A stretch of 37,651 bases of DNA from Vasconcelosia minhoensis LEGE 07310. Lineage in GTDB: Bacteria; Cyanobacteriota; Cyanobacteriia; Phormidesmidales; Phormidesmidaceae. The translations under genes and the position numbers were made by a program. Positions 33,414 through 37,651 of the stretch are shown piece by piece. The notes below the pieces were generated by a model, which did no database searches, was not told the origin of the DNA, and saw only the letters and a program-made list of their open reading frames with translations. The stretch covers positions 1-37,651 of the forward strand of contig NZ_JADEXG010000055.1 of assembly GCF_015207255.1 (NCBI RefSeq). The letters are read 5' to 3'. Each line of letters opens with the position of its first letter. The first letter of the stretch is position 1.

Positions 33414-34195
33414 CTGACGGGAGCCGCAGCTGAGGTAGACCGAGCTTCCCATTCCCTAACCCGTTCTTTGCCGCTCTGCACATAGGGCGACCAGGCAATC
33501 AGCTGGATCATCAGCCGGTTCAAAACGGCATCGGGAAACCGCATCGGCCTGACAAAATCGACGAATAAAACGACGCGGATCTCGTCGCTGTCGTTCCAGG
33601 CTGCATGGGGAAACGTATCGTCGAAGACCAGACTGCACCCCTCCTGCCAATGTCGGGTTTGCTGCCCGACGCGCAGGCGGCAGGCATCCGGCTGAGGCAC
33701 CTTCAGCCCCAGGTGGTAGCGCAGCAGCCCCTTGTAGGGACCGCGATGCTCCCCAATCTGCTTGTGGGGTAGCAAAATAGAGAAAAAGGCGGTCTTCATC
33801 GCCGGAATTTGTTCAATCAGCCGCGTGGTTTCGGGGCAGCGATCGCAGTTTTGCTTAGCCTTGAAGCCATAGCCGTAGAAAAAGTAGGTCTTCCACCGAT
33901 TATCCTGGGTAATGCTGAGCTGGTCGGCGGAAATGTCCTGAAAGTTGGGTAGCGCCTGAACGGATTGGAGTACCCCGTCCAGCTCGCGGCGAATCACCTG
34001 CCAGTTAGCCTCTAGCTCAGCGATCCAGGGAAACTGCCCACAGTCAAAAAAAGCCGCATCTCCCACTGCGGACTGCCGACCAATCCGCCGCTCCAGACTG
34101 CGGACAAACCGCTCCCCCTGGGTGATGGCAAACTGATGATGCCGCTGATTGAGCACCGAAAGCAGAGCGCGAATGCGCTGCGAAAAAGCCGTCAT
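33410..34195 (-). CDS. Aspartyl/asparaginyl beta-hydroxylase family protein
   Basis: This is an Fe(II)/2-oxoglutarate dioxygenase of about 261 residues. The iron ligands and co-substrate arginine are in HRGPYKGLLRYHLGL (about 160-175) and FDDTFPHAAWNDSDEIRVVL (about 205-225). The family includes human AspH and LpxO, which hydroxylates lipid A acyl chains; the substrate here is unknown. The ATG at 34195 is preferred to a TTG at 34207. The stop overlaps the glycosyltransferase start, so both are likely co-translated and may act on the same glycolipid or envelope molecule. Confidence 0.85.
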   Translation of the reverse strand: MTAFSQRIRALLSVLNQRHHQFAITQGERFVRSLERRIGRQSAVGDAAFFDCGQFPWIAELEANWQVIRRELDGVLQSVQALPNFQDISADQLSITQDNRWKTYFFYGYGFKAKQNCDRCPETTRLIEQIPAMKTAFFSILLPHKQIGEHRGPYKGLLRYHLGLKVPQPDACRLRVGQQTRHWQEGCSLVFDDTFPHAAWNDSDEIRVVLFVDFVRPMRFPDAVLNRLMIQLIAWSPYVQSGKERVREWEARSTSAAAPVR

Positions 34196-34303
34196 GGGCC
34201 AACTCAAAACAAAGCTGACAGTAGTTTATAGCAGCGCTGTCCCCAGACCGCATTTTCCTGCCTGATCCAGGCAGAGAAAATCTAGGCCGCCCGTAGACGA
34301 CGT

Positions 34304-35203
34304 TTAGCGGCAGGGCGATGCATTAGCAAGAAAGTCCAGTACGGCTGCACAGAACTTTTCGGGTGCATCTTGCTGGACCCAATGGGATGCGCCCTCAATG
34401 GCTTGAAAGCGAGCACCCGGAATTTCTTGCGCCAGCTGCTGACCATCTTCCGATTTCTGCCAGGGGTCATCCATGCCCCATAGGATCAGGGTCTGGGCCG
34501 AGATGTCGCCGTGGCGATCGACAAGTGCCATGGTTTGGTTAGCATTGAGCGCAGAAGCATTCCGCAGCAGGCTGAGTTTACCCTCCTCGCTGGCCCAAGG
34601 GGCAATGATGCCTCGCCGAAACTCAGTCGTGAGTCGGTGCGGATTGGAAAGACCTGCTGCGAAACTGTCTTCCAGTGCGTCAACCAAATCTGCTATCGGG
34701 CGAGGCTTCCATCGGAGCGGATGGCCAAAATCGAGCATATCATCGTCGAATCGGTCATAGCAGACCGAGTTCGAGATGACGAGACGATTGACATACTCCT
34801 GATGCTCAATGGCTAAAATAAGCGCGACTGCGCCACCCGTGTCGTGTCCAACAACATCCACCCGCTCTAGCTCAAGCGCGGACAGCAGAGTGACAATCAT
34901 CCGGGCCTGATCTTGAAAAGACCGATCAAAGCGATCACGGCGATCCGACCATCCATGACCCAAAAAGTCTGGAGCGATAACGCGATAACCGGAATCCACC
35001 AGGATCGGGATAACGGCATGGTAGAGGTATCCCCAAGTCGGAATACCATGCATCAGCAGGATCGTACCCTGCTGGGCTTCCCCCGCGTCAATATAGCGAA
35101 CGGAGACAGGAATGTGAGCAACCTGACCTGCAGGCAGAAGAACTTCCCGCTGCGCAGCCCTAAATTCCTCCCACGTGCCCCAGTCATTTGCTCCTGATTT
35201 CAT
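34304..35203 (-). CDS. Alpha/beta hydrolase, haloalkane-dehalogenase-like
   Basis: This 299-residue protein has the alpha/beta hydrolase fold. The oxyanion segment HGIPTWGYLYH, the nucleophile elbow GHDTGG with Asp as nucleophile, the acid-carrying strand LILWGMDDPW and the catalytic His in GASHWVQQDAPE are visible. An Asp nucleophile places it with haloalkane dehalogenases and epoxide hydrolases rather than esterases. Halide-binding residues cannot be confirmed by eye. It starts at ATG 35203 and lies downstream of the pentapeptide-repeat gene on the same strand, with a 119-base gap. Confidence 0.83.
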   Translation of the reverse strand: MKSGANDWGTWEEFRAAQREVLLPAGQVAHIPVSVRYIDAGEAQQGTILLMHGIPTWGYLYHAVIPILVDSGYRVIAPDFLGHGWSDRRDRFDRSFQDQARMIVTLLSALELERVDVVGHDTGGAVALILAIEHQEYVNRLVISNSVCYDRFDDDMLDFGHPLRWKPRPIADLVDALEDSFAAGLSNPHRLTTEFRRGIIAPWASEEGKLSLLRNASALNANQTMALVDRHGDISAQTLILWGMDDPWQKSEDGQQLAQEIPGARFQAIEGASHWVQQDAPEKFCAAVLDFLANASPCR

Positions 35204-35322
35204 CTCGCTTCTCTATTGAGTCAATCTCTTCTTAACGACCCCAACTACCGGATACCATAACGCTTTGCAAATCGCTGATTGCCTCACTTTCAGTGAATTG
35301 GAATTGTCAGGCATCATCTTGA

Positions 35323-36234
35323 CTAGTCCCACCGATGTTGCCGAGCTTCATTGACGATTTCTTGAGCCTCTTCAAGGGAGATATCATAGCGAGCACTCAA
35401 AAGCTGGGGAATGCGATCGCAGGCGCGATTGGGATTCACATCTGGTCGGCTGGAATAAGCAGGCAGTGCAACATTACATAAAAAAGGCAAAGGTTTCGCC
35501 TCTAGCTGAAACGGTTCGAGATTTAGAACTTCTCGTAAATTGATAAAAAAGAGCAAGGCCCCGCTGAGATTGGCATCGCTGAGGTTGGCATCGTTGAGCA
35601 GGGTACAGTTGAGGTCGGCCCCGCTGAGGTTGGCATATCTAAGGTTGGCACATCTGAGGTTGGTATATCTGAGGTCGGCCCCGCTGAGGTTGGCATATCT
35701 GAGCTCAGCCCCGTTGAGGTTGGCCCCGCTGAGGTCGGCACTGATGAGGTCGGCGCCGCTGAGGTTGGCCCCACGGAGATCGGCCCCCCTGAGCTCAGCC
35801 CCATTGAGGTTGGCCCCGCTAAGATCGGCCCCGCTGAGGTCAGCATTGCTGAGGCTAGCCCCGTTGAGCTCAGCCCTGACCAGGTTAGCCCCGCTGAGCT
35901 TAGCCCCGCTGAGCTCAGCCCCGCTGAGGTTGGCGCCGCTGAGCTCGGCTGTCTCCGCATTTTTGTTGGCAATGCGGAAGTTGAGCAATAGGAAAACTCC
36001 ACCGGCAACCGCTGCAATCGTCCCAATACCGCCAATCAGGGTGTCACGATGGGGGTGAGCAAGGGCCGCTTTTTCGCTGTGGGAGAGGCGACCATCATCT
36101 GGCGGAAGTTTACGATCGGGGAGTACCCAAAGCCACCCCACCACCCAGAGAAAGACTGGAGTCGCGATCGCGCCAATCACCCACCACTTATTGATTCTTG
36201 TCTTTGGCAGCCACTGCTTGAATCGCTCCCGCAT
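35323..36234 (-). CDS. Pentapeptide-repeat membrane protein
   Basis: The 303-residue protein has two N-terminal membrane spans (about 17-38 and 66-86), then about 28 pentapeptide repeats (about 96-236) of the A(D/N)LxG type forming a right-handed quadrilateral beta-helix. A C-terminal domain (about 240-303) has three cysteines and a helical [12 protein letters not shown] segment. Function is unknown; such proteins are very common in cyanobacteria. The 15-base repeats at the DNA level are partly near-identical blocks (compare 35700-35735 with 35790-35825), which implies recent internal duplication. The repeats leave long but meaningless open frames on the other strand. Confidence 0.85.
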   Translation of the reverse strand: MRERFKQWLPKTRINKWWVIGAIATPVFLWVVGWLWVLPDRKLPPDDGRLSHSEKAALAHPHRDTLIGGIGTIAAVAGGVFLLLNFRIANKNAETAELSGANLSGAELSGAKLSGANLVRAELNGASLSNADLSGADLSGANLNGAELRGADLRGANLSGADLISADLSGANLNGAELRYANLSGADLRYTNLRCANLRYANLSGADLNCTLLNDANLSDANLSGALLFFINLREVLNLEPFQLEAKPLPFLCNVALPAYSSRPDVNPNRACDRIPQLLSARYDISLEEAQEIVNEARQHRWD

Positions 36235-36398
36235 TCTTGAGATTCCCTCAATGCTGAACCTATGATCGCTCCCCTGATTCGGGAACGCTCTAAATAATTA
36301 TGCACGCTTAACCACCCCGTCTACTCTAAAGTAAACGGACCTCTTTCGACATATTCCGGGCGGCTCCGGTGCGATCGCGGCGGCATCCCTTTCGCGAC
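36235..36398. other. Intergenic, upstream of the pentapeptide-repeat gene
   Basis: This short spacer separates the hydrolase remnant from the pentapeptide gene. It contains one HIP1 site and no gene that I can support. Confidence 0.35.
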
Positions 36399-36503
36399 TC
36401 ACATCGATGTCACCCCGTCTAAATAATGCATTACAGCTTGATTAAATAGCTCGGGAAATTCCATCCAACAGCGATGTCCGCCACGCGCTAAGTAGTCGAA
36501 CAA
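36399..36503 (-). pseudogene. C-terminal remnant of an alpha/beta hydrolase
   Basis: The minus-strand frame reads FDYLARGGHRCWMEFPELFN and then QAVMHYLDG to a TGA at 36401-36399. This is the typical tail of alpha/beta hydrolases, with the catalytic His in GGHRCW. The frame stops a few codons upstream (TAA at 36512-36510), so over 200 residues are missing. It is not a copy of the intact hydrolase at 34304. Confidence 0.6.
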
Positions 36504-36538
36504 AATTAATTACACATTTTTTACAAAGGAGAGTCTGA

Positions 36539-36685
36539 TGTCATGCCGTATAGCCCAAGGGGCATGAACCCGCGGAGCGACGCTGAAAGCGTAACTTGTC
36601 GAGGCATCTCACCCTAAAGCATCAGCATTCGAGAGATTCCACCCTGCGGGAAGCCGCAAGCGTCTACGCTCTACTCGGAATGACA
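36539..36685. mobile_element. MITE-like repeat with TGTCATnCCG ends
   Basis: The element begins with TGTCATGCCG (36539-36548) and ends with CGGAATGACA (36676-36685), inverted copies with one mismatch. Inside are AGATTCC-type segments and short palindromes (ACGCT-GAA-AGCGT, AGCGT-CT-ACGCT). It resembles the non-coding GTCATTCCGAG...AGATTCC repeats dispersed in many bacterial genomes. At 147 bases it is non-autonomous. Confidence 0.65.
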
Positions 36686-36710
36686 AGTTCTTTTATGTAA
36701 ATTTCAATGC

Positions 36711-36830
36711 TCAGGTACTTACCACCGGCAAGCCAGGTTTGTTGTGCCGTGCCTGAATCGAAAAGCCAATCACGATCGCGGTTAAGATCACCGCCTGGAG
36801 CACCAGATCGGCGTAGGACACCGCTAAAAC
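36711..36830 (-). pseudogene. Fragment of a MrpC/NuoK-like antiporter subunit
   Basis: The minus-strand frame reads VSYADLVLQAVILTAIVIGFS and then IQARHNKPGLPVV before a stop at 36711. The LQAVILTAIVIGFSIQA segment matches the conserved third helix of Na+/H+ antiporter subunit C (MnhC/MrpC) and NuoK. Upstream sequence in the frame is not family-like and runs into brnA, so this is a C-terminal fragment. The identification rests on one short motif. Confidence 0.4.
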
Positions 36831-36834
36831 GCAC

Positions 36835-37095
36835 TCATTTTGCTGCACGAAGTTCTTGAAGCTCCTCTTGAATAACTCGACGTAGTGTTTCTTCATCTAG
36901 GGGCTGCTTCACTTTTTCTAGATACAGCCGCAAAGCTTCATTCATCATAGTTTGATAACCTTTTCCAGCAGACTCACTTCGCTCTCGGAAAGTTTCTAGC
37001 ACATCGTCATCGATGTAGATTGTGATACGTGTTTTACCTGTTTGAGGAATAACGGCCTCTCGTTTAGCCTGACTAAAATCATATTCCGCTTTCAT
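36835..37095 (-). CDS. brnA: BrnA-type antitoxin
   Basis: BrnA neutralises BrnT and represses the operon. The 86-residue product starts at the ATG at 37095; an upstream in-frame codon at 37146 would overlap brnT too far. It has an N-terminal neutralising arm (MKAEYDFSQAKREAV) and a ribbon-helix-helix domain (RITIYIDDDVLETFRERS, then GYQTMMNEALRLYL). The C-terminal part is unusually long and charged (VIQEELQELRAAK). It overlaps brnT by 17 bases, the usual order of this module (toxin first). Confidence 0.9.
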   Translation of the reverse strand: MKAEYDFSQAKREAVIPQTGKTRITIYIDDDVLETFRERSESAGKGYQTMMNEALRLYLEKVKQPLDEETLRRVIQEELQELRAAK

Positions 37096-37351
37096 ACTGT
37101 CTTCTCTCAGAACGGGTTGCAGGACGGGCTGAAATAAGGCGAACAAGATTCCCCCGATCGGTATAAACCACGACTAGCAGTCGCCAGAGATGATCCATTC
37201 CAATCACGACGAATCGCTGTTCTCCTTGAGCCGTTGTATCTTCAAAAGAAAGCGCATTCGGGTCAAACAAAACTGCCTCAGCGTCAGAAAAGTGTACACC
37301 ATGTTTTCGCAGGTTAATAGCTGGTTTATTTGGGTCCCATTCCACTTCCAT
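37079..37351 (-). CDS. brnT: BrnT-type toxin
   Basis: BrnT is a small RNase toxin of the RelE-like fold that blocks translation. The 90 residues have the signature WDPNKPAINLRKHGVHFSDA, the middle segment RFVVIGMD and the C-terminal RLISARPATRSERRQYE carrying catalytic-type Arg and Tyr residues. It starts at ATG 37351 with no ribosome binding site in front; the start lies inside a palindrome with the promoter. Confidence 0.92.
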   Translation of the reverse strand: MEVEWDPNKPAINLRKHGVHFSDAEAVLFDPNALSFEDTTAQGEQRFVVIGMDHLWRLLVVVYTDRGNLVRLISARPATRSERRQYESGI

Positions 37352-37370
37352 GCATATATTATATGCATGG
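37348..37370 (-). promoter_or_regulatory. brnTA promoter palindrome overlapping the start codon
   Basis: CCATGCATATA (37348-37358) and TATATGCATGG (37360-37370) are perfect 11-base arms around one base. The element contains a TATAAT -10 on the minus strand and the brnT ATG. A transcript starting the usual distance after TATAAT would begin at or near the A of ATG, so the mRNA would be leaderless. The symmetry suits the ribbon-helix-helix BrnA dimer, giving autorepression. Confidence 0.65.
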
Positions 37371-37393
37371 GAATAAGTTTTGTGCTAGGTAAT

Positions 37394-37651
37394 GGCTTTG
37401 TTGCACAAATCGTTCGATAGGCAGTTGTGATGAGCAAGAATGAATCGATACGGTTGAGATAATAGTCGAAGTAAGGGAGAGCATGAAAAGCCGCTACCGC
37501 ATCTGCAACTGGTCAGAGTATAACGCCGCCTTGGAGGCCCGAGGGAGCCTGACCGTTTGGATAGATGAAGGGGTGCTGAGCGCCTGGAAGAACAAGCAAA
37601 AGACTGGCAAGCGAGGCGCGTCGAATACCTACAGTGACCTAGCGATAGAGA
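37394..37651 (+). mobile_element. Left end of an IS5-family insertion sequence (partial)
   Basis: GGCTTTGTTGCACAAATCG starting at 37394 has the form of a terminal inverted repeat of IS5/IS903-like elements. A transposase starts 89 bases inside it. The right end lies beyond the window, so the full inverted repeat and target duplication cannot be seen. Confidence 0.7.
37483..37651 (+). CDS. IS5-family transposase, N-terminal part
   Basis: The visible 56 residues (MKSRYRICNWSEYNAALEAR, then GSLTVWIDEGVLSAW) match the N-terminus of IS5-group DDE transposases. GGGAGA six bases before the ATG is a ribosome binding site. The frame is open to the window edge, so it is truncated only by the window. 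The catalytic DDE residues are outside. Confidence 0.85.
   Translation, partial: MKSRYRICNWSEYNAALEARGSLTVWIDEGVLSAWKNKQKTGKRGASNTYSDLAIE

Noticed and set aside
35523-36058. Two open frames of about 170 codons overlapping the pentapeptide-repeat gene
   Set aside because: The 15-base repeat keeps other frames open. Their products are low-complexity echoes ([19 protein letters not shown]) of the true repeat protein.
36539-36685. Structured 147-base element considered as a tRNA or other stable RNA gene
   Set aside because: There is no cloverleaf, T-loop or anticodon arm, while inverted TGTCATnCCG ends fit a MITE-like repeat better.

Overview
The window comes from a cyanobacterium. HIP1 palindromes (GCGATCGC, for example 727-734 and 21585-21592) are scattered throughout. 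The gene content is also cyanobacterial: magnesium chelatase ChlI, a Rubisco activase with a C-terminal small-subunit-like domain, a sterol desaturase/SDR fusion, Uma2 nucleases and a pentapeptide-repeat protein. The GC-rich coding bias and the mix of decayed accessory genes suggest a filamentous Leptolyngbya- or Nodosilinea-like lineage. That lineage placement is an inference. I saw no rRNA, tRNA or CRISPR array.

Layout. 1-2000: leuD, a PNPOx-like flavoprotein and a Crp/Fnr regulator. 2170-3730: an internally deleted NACHT gene overlapping a MntA/HepT toxin-antitoxin pair whose HepT has an in-frame stop. 3752-15011: two very large genes on the minus strand for secreted RTX phosphoesterases, flanking two Uma2 genes (one internally deleted). 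The first is a 2335-residue protein combining a beta-propeller, a phytase-like domain, a nuclease domain and a 5'-nucleotidase. The second is a 938-residue ExeM/NucH-type nuclease. Both have a Pho-box-like array of three octamers with 11-base spacing upstream, which suggests a phosphate-starvation regulon for scavenging phosphorus from extracellular nucleic acids and phosphoesters.

15000-26000: mostly housekeeping and metabolism. It holds Rubisco activase, desaturase/SDR, a small membrane protein, a multi-GAF kinase-like protein with a degenerate ATPase N box, pyrD, an aldo/keto reductase, and ruvC coupled to chlI. 25955-34200: a sulfotransferase, a giant CheB/CheR/PAS/histidine kinase/receiver hybrid carrying two long perfect palindromes (one inside the coding sequence, one just before its start), an Uma2 remnant, a VanX-like dipeptidase, a GT4 glycosyltransferase and an aspartyl/asparaginyl beta-hydroxylase.

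34300-37651: an alpha/beta hydrolase and a pentapeptide-repeat membrane protein. These are followed by a gene graveyard: a hydrolase tail, a MITE-like repeat and an antiporter-subunit-like fragment. Next comes a BrnT/BrnA module whose promoter palindrome overlaps the start codon, and finally the left end of an IS5-like insertion sequence running off the window.

The most interesting points are the twin Pho-box RTX phosphoesterases, the nested domain architecture of the larger one, three in-frame internally deleted genes, and the palindrome insertions around the CheB/CheR hybrid.
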